A stretch of 64,000 nucleotides of DNA, taken from the NCBI RefSeq assembly GCF_033568475.1, contig NC_133122.1, forward strand, positions 66,735,442 through 66,799,441, in the 5' to 3' direction. The DNA comes from Henckelia pumila. Taxonomy: Eukaryota; Streptophyta; Magnoliopsida; Lamiales; Gesneriaceae. Made by a program: the position numbers and the translations under genes. This document shows, in pieces, positions 23,022-34,046 of the stretch. The notes below the pieces were generated by a model that made no database searches, was not told the DNA's origin, and saw only the letters and a program-made list of their open reading frames with translations. Each line of letters opens with the position of its first letter. Position 1 is the stretch's first letter.

Positions 23022-23600
23022 TCACCGGCGGCGATTATCGTCGATGAGGTTGATGAGATAGAGCGCATTACTGGTGACTCTGGCGACGTTCGTGATGCTC
23101 CGCCGCACGTCGGAGCGTACGTCGCCGCCGATCTCCTTGAATCCGTCGAGGCAAGTTTCCTCGTTGCTCAAGGCGGCGCTGACCCACGTCTCCGCATTGC
23201 TCATCTGCCACCGGAAATCCCCGCCGCGGCGGAGGCTCTTGAGGGCGGAGAGCGTCTTGCTCAGCTCGTCCACCGAGTCCCCCATCTGCTCCACGCAGTC
23301 GGTGAGGGCCCCACGCTCCCTCCTCGCGATGCCCTTGAGGGTGGAGAGGAAATCCGACGCCTTCTGCACGCGGCCGATGCTGACCCTCACCGCCGCCAGA
23401 GCGAGGCCGCGCGGGGTGCTGGCGGAGCCGCCGTAGGAGGAGAGCGTCCGCAGGCAGATGTCGGGGTAGCTGGCGTGGACGCAGGAGGAGCGGACTAGGT
23501 CGTGATTGTCTGCGTGGCTCGTCTGAAGCAGCGGCGGCGAGAGGAGGAGGAGGAGGAGGAGGAGGAGAATGGAGGAAGAGGGATTGAGGGTTGTTGCCAT
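23022..23600 (-). CDS. Secreted invertase/pectin methylesterase inhibitor-like protein
   Basis: An intronless ORF of 192 residues. The N-terminus has a Leu-rich signal peptide (about 1-30, ending near SHA/DN). The mature part has the four cysteines of the PMEI/C-VIF fold, C40 and C49 (helical hairpin) and C102 and C150 (bundle), with the family spacing. The segments LVRSSCVHASYPDICLRTL, ALTDCVEQMGDSVDEL, MSNAETWVSAALSNEETCLDG and VSNALYLINL-like end are typical. Such proteins act in the cell wall and bind either pectin methylesterase or acid invertase; sequence alone does not tell which. The gene is GC-rich at third positions, in contrast to its AT-rich surroundings. The ATG at 23600 gives the complete signal peptide. 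The length is normal for the family. Confidence 0.9.
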   Translation of the reverse strand: MATTLNPSSSILLLLLLLLLSPPLLQTSHADNHDLVRSSCVHASYPDICLRTLSSYGGSASTPRGLALAAVRVSIGRVQKASDFLSTLKGIARRERGALTDCVEQMGDSVDELSKTLSALKSLRRGGDFRWQMSNAETWVSAALSNEETCLDGFKEIGGDVRSDVRRSITNVARVTSNALYLINLIDDNRRR

Positions 23601-23745
23601 GGTGGGCTGAAGATTTCAGGAGACAATGCTACTGGCGGCGAGACGGTGGTGGGAGTTGGGTGTGCAGTATGTGAGAGTGTGCCCTGTGAGTCAAAGATTC
23701 ATATGGGAGAGTTTGAAGAGTTTGGACCTTTGTTTTTTGGCAGGG

Positions 23746-23757
23746 CTTTTTATATTT
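23746..23757 (-). promoter_or_regulatory. TATA box for the inhibitor gene
   Basis: On the minus strand, AATATAAAAAG lies about 150 bases upstream of the ATG, a normal distance for a plant promoter. Confidence 0.5.
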
Positions 23758-23840
23758 CTTATTCATCACAATAAAAATTTGCATATTTTTTTCACAAAAA
23801 TAAAATCAAATATGCCCCCATTTTAAATTTTTTAAGATAC

Positions 23841-24200
23841 CGTTTGGTTTGACGTATGATATAAATAATATATAGATAAGTAGTATAATGTAATAAAAAA
23901 TAAATAAAAAAATTATAGTTAAAATTGTATTGGATTTGATTGATAGATTATGTTTTATTTGATTTGATTGATTAAATTTTATATAAAAATGTTAAATGAC
24001 TATTTTGTCTTTTTAACAATAAATAAAATAAAAATTATATTATTTATAAGGGATAATATAGTAATTTGAATTCAATATGTGAGATAAATAATTAATGATT
24101 TGATTGATGTAAAATAAATAGTTAATATATAAATAAATAATATGATTAGAAGAACGTGGGATGTGATGTGATGAGTTATACATATATTAGTAATACCGAA
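23841..24200. mobile_element. Possible MITE
   Basis: The left end, GTTTGGTTTGACGTATGATATAA, and the reverse complement of the right end, GTTCGGTATTACTAATATATG, are similar. The centre is AT-rich. Ends and target duplication are not firm. Confidence 0.35.
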
Positions 24201-24616
24201 CATCTTTGATACTGTCTATTTAGCTTTTTTTCGACTCGAATTTCAGTTTTAATCAGTTTTAATATAATATTAGGTCAATCGATTAAAAGCTTTTGAATCT
24301 AGCGTTGTACATAGCATCATGCACCACTTGGATCAAGTGGACCCTCGTTTAGGTCCTACATTCAACAATTCTGCGTTGCTGCAAAGGATCACAATTCAGA
24401 TTAAAAAAAATGACTAACACTATCAAAAATCAAAATATACATAATTAAGGCGGAAATTTGATAATGTAAGAGACCCAAATCACAAAAAATAAACAATACA
24501 GGACCCAAAAAAGGTACAAATTTCCTTAAATAAATTATTTTTTTTTAAACTTTTAACGAGGAAATACTTAAATAGGGACATCCATTCTCTATGTTCGAAA
24601 GTAGCTAAAAAAACGG
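24201..24616. other. Intergenic, AT-rich
   Basis: No gene. It has degraded-repeat words 'gagacccaaatcacaaaa' near 24470, similar to those at 3600 and 16030. Confidence 0.4.
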
Positions 24617-24793
24617 GCAATTTGCTCAAAAATCTCCAAATTCAAACATGTTTTGCTTTGGGGTCCCTAGTCATAAAATGTGATACAAAACAATACAAGA
24701 TGTGGTACAAAATAACAAAAATTATGGTACAAAAAAATGGCTAGGGAGTGCAGAGCAAAACATGTTTGCATTGGGAATTTTTGAGCAATTTGC
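24617..24793. mobile_element. MITE of 177 bp with about 45-bp inverted ends
   Basis: GCAATTTGCTCAAAAATCTC at the left pairs with GAATTTTTGAGCAATTTGC at the right, and the arms extend through AAACATGTTTTGC. The centre holds tandem 'gtacaaaa' words. No target duplication was assigned. Confidence 0.6.
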
Positions 24794-25359
24794 ACCTAAA
24801 AAATCTGTGTTACCTTGGCGCTAAATATAAAAAAGCTGAACCATAGGTTGAAGGTGATGGTACAAATCTTGATCAGAATGTGAATCAAAACACCAAGTTG
24901 TGTTACATTATTCCATAACCAAATATTTTGGTAAATTTGGACCAAATTATATATTGAACAATATTAAGTTATCCATTAAATTTGTTGCAAAGTTTCTATT
25001 TAATAAAATAATAATAATAGTAATATAACATATTTTTTTTAAGAAACAAAATTAATAATAATATAAGTTTCATTACAATAAATGCAGTGGTGGGCTTGGT
25101 TGCAGAAGTACAGTGGTCGTATTCATAGGTTGGCTTATGCAATGTCGGCATTTGTCAACCATTAACTCCTTTTACCTAATTTTTCTGCCAGAGGACTCAA
25201 ATCATGCATTTCCATATACAAATTCAAGTATTCTTCAAAAAAATATATATATATATTCAAATTCAAGTCGCGATACACCATTGTTAGATTTTTTTAGGGC
25301 CCGTTTGATATCATGGATTCAGCATGATTGTGAGTACATTTCCTTGTTAATCTTTTTTT
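24794..25359. other. Intergenic, AT-rich
   Basis: No gene seen. GGGCCCGTTTGATATCATGGATT near 25299 looks like the end of another MITE. The last nine bases (25351-25359) are the target duplication of the palindromic element that follows. Confidence 0.45.
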
Positions 25360-26963
25360 GGGATAATTCTCAATTTGGTCTCTCATTTTAGACCTCATTT
25401 CTGATTTGGTCCTTCGTTCTTACATCGACCCAATTTAATCCCTCGATTTTCGTCGTTTTTTCGCAATTGGTCCATCTGTTTAATTAAACGTCAAAACTAA
25501 CGGAATGACCTGCTAAGCTCATTCTAGCATTACTTTTAACTTCTTCAACCGGTCTCCATCAATTTATATTTTTCCTAAATGCTATAAATAAAAATATTTT
25601 ATAAAAATTCAACACATACAATATTAATATTATTTTTTAAAATTTAAACACATAATAAAAAGTCTCGTTTATATGTAATTAAAATGTGAAAGTTTAATTG
25701 TAAAAATTTAAAGTATACTTAGTAAAAATAAATAAATATTTCTTAACAAAAAACAAAATTTTACAAAATAAATATTAATTATTGATGACAATATGTTTTA
25801 AATATACACTTTTTTCAAACATAAAATATTTTTCGAATGAACTCATCTAGGTTTGTTAATATAATTGAAAAGACCTTCATAAATCCAAACAAATTAAAAT
25901 AAGTCAGCAATTGATATAACAACTTTGTAATTGAAAAATAAAATTTATAATAAATAATATAAAAAATAATAAAAAGAAATTTTTATTTATGTTAACCAAT
26001 ATTTTTATAAATATAACCGATCAAAAAAATTTCATTTAATGACTTTACTTTTTTATTTTCGTCTCCTTAATAATTTTTTGATGGGCATCAAAAACGAAAT
26101 TTAAAATTAAAATTTATCAATTTTGAGAAACAAAATTTTACATTTATAATAAATAAATTATAAGTTTATAAAAATATTTTTGTGGAATTTTTTATCTCAA
26201 AATTGATAAATTTTAATTTTACATTTCGATTTTGATGTTCATTTAAAAAATTATTAAGGAGACGAAAATTAAAAAAAAAGTTGTGTCATTAAATGAAATT
26301 TTTTTGATCCGTTATATTTATAAAAATATTGGTTAACATAAATAAAAATATCTTTTATTATTTTTTATTTTATTTTTTATAAATTTTATTTTTTAATTAC
26401 AAAGTTGTTATATCAGTTGTTGACTTATTTTAATTTGTTTGGATTTATGAAAGTTTTTCAATTATATTAACAAACCTAGATGAGTTTATTCGGAAAATAT
26501 TTTATTTTTGAAAAAAATGTATATTTAAAACATATTGTCATCATTAATATTTATTTTGTAAAATTTCGATTTTTGTTAACAAATATTTATTTATTTTTAC
26601 TAAGTATACTTTAAATTTTTAAAATTAACTTTCATATTTTAATTATATATAAACGAGATTTTTTATTATGTGTTTAAATTTTAAAAAATAATATTAATAT
26701 GTTATGTATTGAATTTTTATAAAATATGTTTATTTAGGTAAAAAATATTTTTATAAATATAACTGATAAAAAAATCATTTAGTCAAAAGTAATGCTAGAA
26801 TGAGCTTAGCAGGTCATCCACGTTGGTTTTGACGTTTAATTGGACGGATGGACCAATTGCGGAAACACGGCGAAAATCGAGGTACTAAATTGGATCGATG
26901 TAAAAACGAAGGATCAAATCAGGAATGAGGTCTAAAATGAGGGATCAAATTGGGAATTATCCC
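25360..26963. mobile_element. Palindromic (foldback) Mutator-like element, 9-bp target duplication
   Basis: Almost the whole 1604 bp is one inverted repeat: the left arm (25360 to about 26136) pairs with the right arm (about 26190 to 26963) around a loop of roughly 55 bases. Ends are GGGATAATTCTCAATTTGG and its near reverse complement. The 9-bp direct repeat TCTTTTTTT lies at 25351-25359 and 26964-26972. Long inverted ends with a 9-bp duplication are the hallmark of Mutator-like elements. There is no transposase ORF, so it is non-autonomous. The T-rich duplication is low in complexity, which lowers certainty slightly. Confidence 0.8.
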
Positions 26964-26972
26964 TCTTTTTTT

Positions 26973-27224
26973 TGGTGTATTTTTTATTAAACAAATTTTA
27001 TCCACTCTCCAAAGGACTAGCCTTTATTAGAGTAGGTTAAATAAATCCACACACCATCCCACTATTAACAATTTTTATTTTTATCATCTCCTTAATTCCA
27101 ATAATACCCCTTTTTCCTGGCAAAAATCTCAAACCTAGAAATCTCAAAATCCACCGTAGAACCAGAAATCCCTTCTCTCCACAGAACAAACGTAAATGCG
27201 AAGTTTTTCAAAATTTTGCATGCC
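26973..27224. other. Intergenic flank left of the short-LTR Copia element
   Basis: AT-rich, then a moderately GC stretch (27110-27220) with 'aatctcaaacctagaaatctc'. It may be 5' leader-like sequence of an unrecognised locus that continues at 31925 past the Copia insertion. Confidence 0.35.
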
Positions 27225-27229
27225 AGGTT

Positions 27230-27385
27230 TATCAGAAAAATATTCATAGCTCATAGAATCGAGATTGATATGTAAAAGGAATTTCATATATGTTGAAGAA
27301 GTTATTTACAGAGAGTCAAACATGCCTATTTATAGTAATGTGATGACTAAGCCTAACTAAGTGACACGTAAGCTAATATTTAATA
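27230..27385 (-). repeat. 3' LTR of the short-LTR Copia element
   Basis: 156 bp. It is followed inward (27386-27396) by CTCCCCCTCAA, the complement of a polypurine tract TTGAGGGGGAG. Confidence 0.9.
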
Positions 27386-27392
27386 CTCCCCC

Positions 27393-30158
27393 TCAAGATG
27401 ATGAATGAATATTATGCATTCCCATCTTGGACAAAAGACTAAGAAAACGAGAAGGCAACAAAGGCTTAGTAAACAAGTCTGCTAGTTGAAGCTCCGAAGA
27501 AACATGCATTAACTTCACGATTCCAGCTTGGACCTTTTCTCGTACAATATGACAATCGATGTCAATATGCTTTGTTCTCTCATGAAAAACAGGATTAGAC
27601 GCTATATGTATGGCTGCCTGGTTATCACAAAACAATGCAGCTGGTTCATCACAAATGACTCCAAGATCAGCAAGAAGTGAACGAAGCCATAGTATTTCAC
27701 ACACAGAAGATGCCATTGATCTGTATTCTGCTTCAGCTGATGATTTCGAAACAGTTTGTTGTTTCTTGGCATGCCAAGAGATCATAGACTCTCCAAGAAA
27801 TACACAAAATCCAGTTACTGAGCGTCGAGTATCTACACACGCACCCCAATCCGCATCTGAGAACAGCTGAAGTTTCAGATTAGACTTCGATTTATATAGT
27901 AAACCTTGACCAATTTTTCCCTTCACATATCTGAGTATATCAAGTGCTGCCTCCATATGAGTTGTTCGTGGCTTAGAAACATATTGACTAAGCTTATTTA
28001 CAGCAAAAGCTAAGTCTGGCCGAGTAATTGTAAGGTACAACAATCTTCCAATCAATCTTCGATAGGATGTAGGATCATCAACTAAATCACCATCATCTTG
28101 CTTAATTCTGATATTAACATCCATAGGAGTACTTCGTGATTTACATCCCAAGAGACCTGCTTCTGTTAACAACTTTAGAGCATAATTTCTTTGGCAGATT
28201 GAGATGCCAAGAGAAGATCGTGCCACCTCTATGCCCAAAAAATACTTTAAACTCCCCAAATCTTTCAAACGAAATCTGCCATTAAGGAATTCTGTCAACT
28301 CAGTGGCTTCTTGTTTACTGTTTGTAGCTATCACTATATCATCAACATACACTAACAAGGCCAAAAAAATAGTACCACGAACTCTTGTGAATAAGGAGTT
28401 ATCTGCATGGGACTGAGAAAAACCAATATCTAACAATGTGGAAGAAAACTTTGCAAACCATTGTCGTGAAGCTTGTTTAAGACCATAAAGTGACTTATGA
28501 AGTTTGCAAACTACATTTACAGGTAACATCTCCCCCTCATGACAATAACCAGGAGGTAAAGTCATATAGACTTCTTCAAGCAAATCACCATGAAGAAAAG
28601 CATTGTTAACGTCAAGTTGAGTAAGAAACCAACCACGAATAGATGCAAGAGCAAGTAATGTCGTGACAGTAACCAATTTGGCAACAGGAGAAAAAGTCTC
28701 AAGATAATCGAGACCCTCTTGTTGAGTATAACCCTTGGCCACTAAACGAGCTTTGTGACGTTGCAAACGGCCATCAGCACCAAACTTTGCCTTATAGACC
28801 CATCGACAACCAACTGCGGTCTTGGTGGCAGGTAAAGACACAATAGACCATGTGTCATTGAGCTACAAAGCCTTAAGCTCTTCAGCCATGGCCTGTCTCC
28901 ACTCAGGCAGAACAACAGCTAGAGCAAAAGTGTCAGGCTCAAGAACAGAAGAAATGTTATTAACAAAGGCACAATAAGAAGGAGATAATTTGGAAGAATT
29001 AAGAACAAAATGCAAAGGATTAGCAGTGGAAAAATTGGAGGAAGACTGAACCATATAGCATTGGTAATCAGTGAGATGAGAAGGCTTTTGTAATGATCGT
29101 CCAGAACGAGTGGTTTGTTGCTGGACAGGAAGAAGTGAGGGAAGAGACTCAGAAGAAGATAAAACAGTATCCTGGAATATGTCAGGAAGAACAAGGGAAG
29201 AAGAAGATTCCTTGAATGGAAAAACTTCTTCATGAAAAATGACATCCCGAGATATAAACACCTCATTTGTGTGGATGTTCAACAACTTATAGGTTTTATA
29301 TCCTCGGAGATAACCAAGAAATATACATTTGACAGCTCGTGGGGAGAATTTATGTCGTGATGACAAAAGAGTGGAAGCATAACAAAGACACCCAAAAACC
29401 TTCAAGTGAGAATACATAGGATGTTTGCCATACAATTTTTCAAAAGGAGTTTGATTATCAAGGATTTGAGAAGGAGTATTGATGAGATACACAGCAGTGT
29501 TAACGCAATCACACCAATAGACAAGTGGGATATTGGACTGAAACAAGAGAGCCCTTGCCATATTAAGTATATGTTGATGTTTTCTCTCAACAATAGAGTT
29601 TTGTTGAGGTCTTTCCACACAGGAATAATGATGAACAATACCCTCTTTGTTAAAGAGATCAACAAAACCAAGCTCAGGAGCATTATCACTCCGTACGGAT
29701 TTAATACAAGCATTGAATTAAGTTTTGACCATGCGACTAAAAACTGGAAAAATATTAGACGCATCAGATTTATTTTGAAACATATATATCCATGTGAACC
29801 TTGTATGATCATCAACAATGGTAAAGAAATATCGATAACCTTCAACGGAAATTGGAGTAAAAGGTCCCCATATATCAATATGTAAGAGATCAAAGGAACG
29901 CTCACAGATTTTATTGAGAGAAACAAAAGTCAATCTCTTTTGTTTAGACAAATGACATATTGAACAATGTTTTATTTCTGTAGCAGCTGGATCAAATTGT
30001 AAGATATCACCTATGACAGAGATTCTAGTGGAAGAAGGATGCCCCATATGGCAATGCCATAATTCTGTTTTAAGAACACTACAAACTAAGGAAGAAGAAG
30101 ACATATCTGGTTTGAGTAGCACATATAGGTTTCCAACTCTTTTACCCACCCGTCCCAA
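27393..30158 (-). pseudogene. Copia pol: integrase, RT and RNase H, broken by two nonsense codons
   Basis: Reading on the minus strand from 30158: the integrase zinc-binding part (LWHCHMGHPS, then HCSICHLSKQ), catalytic core ([24 protein letters not shown] giving D, D, E), then RT with LVYVDDIVIA and Copia signatures (CRWVYKAKF, SLYGLKQASRQWF), and RNase H (DADWGAC, SSAEAEYRSMA, DNQAAIHIASNP) to a stop at 27393. One frame runs throughout but has a TAA near 29718 and a TAG near 28863, each a single-base change from a sense codon. The element copies itself through RNA; this copy cannot make full pol. Confidence 0.9.
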
Positions 30159-30762
30159 TCATTTTGGTCTTGTTGATATCCTGGATATGACAAAAATCGG
30201 ACACAAAAGACACGGAGCACATGAGAACTCGAGTAAGAGAGCTGATTGATAGCGAATTGAATTGAAAATGAGGAACATATAAAACATCATTGAGAATGAG
30301 ATCTTTGGTTAAACGAACATAACCCAAAAGTTTTACTGGAATAGTTAGACAATTAGGCAATGTGACAGTAGAGTTAACTGCCCTGGAAGAACTAAATAAG
30401 GAGATGGAACAACATATATGATGAGTTGCTCCTGTATCCATTACCCAATCTGTTCTTGAAATGGAAAAATAAGAAGAAGATGAAGAGTGTATACCAGCAA
30501 AACAGGACACAATATGCTCTTGCTGTTGTCCTGTCGAATTGGAACCATTCCCAGCTTGGAGCTTAGTACTCAGAAACTCTATGAGCTCCTGACATTGATT
30601 TTGAGTCAAAGTGTCTATCGAGGTATTTGAAGATAACTCTGCAGTCCCTGATATTTGATGAGCTTGTGGCTTATTTGAAGTAGAATTCTGATTGTATCTT
30701 GGTATGTCCATATTGTGGATTTCATTAAGGTGGAAATCCATGAAGCTTAAAACATTTATCAA
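30142..30762 (-). pseudogene. Copia protease segment, frameshifted on both sides
   Basis: It contains WVMDTGATHHIC, the aspartic protease active site D-T-G, about 110 residues into the ORF. It is out of frame with gag (one extra T near 30745) and with integrase (shift near 30150), so the polyprotein is cut into pieces. Confidence 0.8.
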
Positions 30763-31678
30763 CAGTATGATTTGTGAAGTGACAATAAGAACACATCATC
30801 TTATCCAATTTTCCTCCATTTGATCTCTGAAATGGTCTCATGTATGCAGCAACAGCAACATTAAATAATGAATTTTGTGGCTTCGTAGATGTAGCAGCAG
30901 CAATGGTAACTGGTGAACTTACAAAATTTATACCAGTTGGAGAATCAACAGCTACTTTATGAATACTACAATGTATGGATCTCTGCCTCTCTTCTTGCAC
31001 TACAAGTGAAATTTTTTTTGTAATTATCGGTAGAGGCTCTGACATCAATATCTGTGCTCGAACCTGTGCATAAGATTCATTTAACCCCATCAAAAATTGC
31101 ATCACACATTCCTGATTTTGATAGTTCACCCATTCCTTCGTTGAACCACAATTACAGACTGAATTTGGTTGATAGTCTCGCAACTCATCCCAAAGCGTTC
31201 GCAGCCTGGTATAATATGAAGTAACATCCATTGATCCTTGTTGTAGTTCACTAAGATACCTCTTAATTTGATATACTCGCGAAGCATTGCTCTGATGAAA
31301 TCGATCTCGCAGATCTGTCCAAATCTCACTAGCAGTTGTCATGTACATAAGACTATCAGCAATTTCTCGTGTTATAGAATTCAGAAGCCAAGATATCACC
31401 ATGCTGTTGCATCTAATCCAAGATCCATATAGCAAATCATCAGATCGAGGACATTGAATTGAGAAATCAATAAAACCGAGCTTGTTTTTTGCTGTTAAAG
31501 CCACAATCATAGCTCGACTCCAAGTATTGTAGTTCGATACTACAAGAAGATGAGATACGAGCTTCAAACCAGGATGATCTCCATTTTGGAGGAAATAAGG
31601 ACTGCTTGAATCTTCTGAAAATGCGCGAACAATCGGATTTGGATTTGGAGCTTGATTTCCTCCTCCTCCTCTCGCCAT
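30725..31678 (-). pseudogene. Copia gag (nucleocapsid)
   Basis: From the ATG at 31678 (MARGGGGNQ) the ORF has the Copia gag region: YFLQNGDHPGLKLVSHLL, NYNTWSRAMIVAL, EIWTDLRDRF, and RVYQIKRYLSELQQGSMDV. It ends in one zinc knuckle, CSYCHFTNHTVDKC (C-X2-C-X4-H-X4-C). It stops after KLHGFPP because of a single-base insertion. An upstream in-frame ATG at 31720 is also possible. Confidence 0.85.
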
Positions 31679-31752
31679 CGTGAGCCGATCGAAGTTGAAA
31701 TTGGAACAATCTTCAAACAATCAGAGTTGTGGATCTAGCCTCTCTGATACCA

Positions 31753-31919
31753 TATCAGAAAAATATTCATAGCTCATAGAATCGAGATTGATATGTAAAA
31801 GGAATTTCATATATGTTGAAGAAGTTATTTACAGAGAGTCAAACATGCCTATTTATAGTAATGTGATGACTAAGCCTAACTAAGTGACACGTAAGTGATA
31901 CGTAAGCTAACATTTAATA
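31753..31919 (-). repeat. 5' LTR of the short-LTR Copia element with primer site
   Basis: 167 bp. On the minus strand the LTR end CTGATA is followed at once by TGGTATCAGAGA (31741-31752), an initiator-Met tRNA primer site. Confidence 0.9.
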
Positions 31920-32134
31920 AGGTTGACATTTGAACTTCGATTTCTTCTGTAAATCGGGGGAAAAAAATTAATATGTAAATAAAAAATAACAAAAAATAAC
32001 GTACTAACTAGATTTTTTCTTCTTCGATCTGTGATTCTTGTTCCAGATGGACTCGAAGTCGTGCTCATATGTAAATCGTTTAGGTCGACTCTGTAAACCT
32101 ATGACAAAACACCAATCTCTCTCTCTCTCTCTCT

Positions 32135-32317
32135 CTAGCCTTGTTGCCCATGCTGCTGCATTTCGAGCTTGAGCATATTGCAATCTGTGTGCTCGGTTTG
32201 GGGTTTTTGACTTGCTGCGTGATTCTGAGTTGTGACTTGTGAGGCCTGCTGGCGGTCACTTTGTACATTGAATTTGAGTTGTTTAGAGTGATTTTGGAAT
32301 TGGTTTAGGATCCACAT
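32135..32317 (-). other. Gln/His-rich ORF, possible gene fragment, not recognised
   Basis: On the minus strand a 60-codon ORF (NQFQNHSKQLKFNVQSDRQQ and on to LEMQQHGQQG) is followed by a GA-repeat (plus strand CT at 32116-32137). The composition looks like a transcription-factor linker, but I cannot name a family. It lies next to the Copia insertion point and may belong to whatever locus that insertion broke. It may also be chance. Confidence 0.25.
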
Positions 32318-33077
32318 TGCTGCTAGGCGAGATTCAAGTGTTTGTGTATTTGCCTACTTGAGATTGCTCAATTAAGAAAAATATATATAAAAAAAGTGAA
32401 AGTATATTTGTCCATAATTTTTTATCTAAAATTTATCTCACTTTTAAAAATCACATCATACATAATATTATTTACCATAAATATTATATATATTTCTCTT
32501 TCAACAACTAATCATTCTAGTTATTAATCATTCAATTATCTCATCACATGTTCCAAGCGTTGCCTAAAAATTTGTTGGGTATCATGCGATCCACTTGAAT
32601 GAATACTTATAAAATGTTTTTATAAAAATATTTTTTTATAAAATGTTTTAAAAGTGTTTCAACAAAAAATATGTTTGGTCAATTATTATATAAAAATGCG
32701 TTTTTACAATTAAAAAATAATATATTTTGATTTTTATCGTTGTCTTCATTTCTAAAAACATAAAAAAATCTTTCAATTTGTAAGGATCGAAAAATGTGTT
32801 TAGAAGAGGTGAATAAAAACTTTTAAAAATTTTCAAAATTTTCGGTCTGATGATTATTAAGCTGAGTTATCAGCTCAATAATTGTATTTGCTTGACAGTT
32901 ATTTTTCCAAGTACTGAACTTATCAGTGCGCAAATTACTTGAAAAAAAAAGTGAGCTGATCATATATAAATAAATGCATTAGATAAGTGCAAAAGAAATT
33001 TTTTGGGAGGACTTTTCAGTGGGATTCCACTAGAAGACTTTGATTTATACAAACATTTGTAAAAACCCAATCTTTGA
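32318..33077. other. AT-rich region, possible degraded LTR-retrotransposon leader
   Basis: No gene. From about 32780, text such as 'agaagaggtgaataaaaac' resembles the leader of a large Copia element on the minus strand, ending at the primer-like site at 33078. Confidence 0.35.
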
Positions 33078-33089
33078 CTCTGATACCAA
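33078..33089 (-). other. Candidate primer-binding site of a decayed LTR element
   Basis: The minus strand reads TGGTATCAGAGT. Two bases away, TGTAAAACAG at 33091 could be the reverse-complement end of an LTR extending to the right. The rest of that LTR was not delimited. Confidence 0.35.
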
Positions 33090-33100
33090 TTGTAAAACAG

Positions 33101-34001
33101 AGTACTTGCAACCTTATCAAAAGCTATATTGATTGAAAGAAGTGTAATTATCGGGAGGATGATTGTTGAAGTGCAATAATTGTCCCTGCAGGTAGAACGA
33201 TCGAACCACGGTGTTTGAGTTGATGTACGATTAAAAAGATTTTAGTTGCACCATTACTATCGGATCGATATAGCTTTTGGTAAAGTGGCAAGCGCTCGCT
33301 ACTTCACAATTGTGTTTTTAAAACTATGCTCGGAGAACATTTTACAAAAATGTTATCATAACATACAATTTAAGTTTTTTCACTTATAAAACACTAAAAA
33401 ATTTTGAAGTACTTGTCTAAACGGAGCCTAATTGTTTTTGTTTTGCGAAGAATCGAACCATGATCCTTAGGTTGTTGTACGGTTTGAAATAATAAAATTA
33501 CACTATTACCACCAGTTATATATTTTGATAAAATGACAAGAGTTTCGTCCTAAAATTGGTATTTGATTCAAGCTTACAGGTTTGATTATCAAAAATTGCG
33601 AGGAGACGAACCATTAATAGGACAAGATTGTTGTGGTACAATGCTTTGATTGAAAAATGATTGAATTTTGATGCTTGGTTGTTATACAATTTAAAATATT
33701 AGAGTTGCACCATCATTATTCTTACATATAAAATTTAAATCCTCCACAACAAATATAATAACCTTATTTTTTTTCAAACAATTCATAGCGATGAATAATA
33801 ATCGGTTATATTACTCTCTCCGTTTCAATTATATAGTTATATTTTTTTAACACAGATTAAAAAAAATCATTGAAAAAATAAATTTTATACAAGATTCCTA
33901 TTTTATCCCTATTTAATGTATTCAAAAGTGATTACACAATTTTCAAGGCGTAGTTAATAGATGTATATTAATTAAATAGTGTAAAAAAATATTACTAAAT
34001 A

Positions 34002-34046
<45 letters not shown>

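Larger units (their letters stand above)
27230..31919 (-). mobile_element. Young Copia retrotransposon with very short LTRs, target duplication AGGTT
   Basis: The 4690 bp element is flanked by AGGTT at 27225-27229 and 31920-31924. LTRs are only 156 bp (27230-27385) and 167 bp (31753-31919). They differ by one substitution and one 11-bp tandem duplication (ACGTAAGTGAT in the right copy), so insertion was recent. On the minus strand the LTR is TATTAAAT...CTGATA, lacking the usual TG...CA. Order gag, protease, integrase, RT, RNase H is that of Copia. Short LTRs suggest the Ale/Retrofit group (inference). Confidence 0.93.

Noticed and set aside
23074-23436. 120-codon plus-strand ORF over the inhibitor gene
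   Set aside because: The minus-strand ORF has a signal peptide and the four family cysteines; the opposite ORF arises from high GC at third positions.
27610-28416. Plus-strand ORFs of 70-86 codons across the short-LTR Copia RT/RNase H
   Set aside because: They are shadows of the well-supported minus-strand pol frame.
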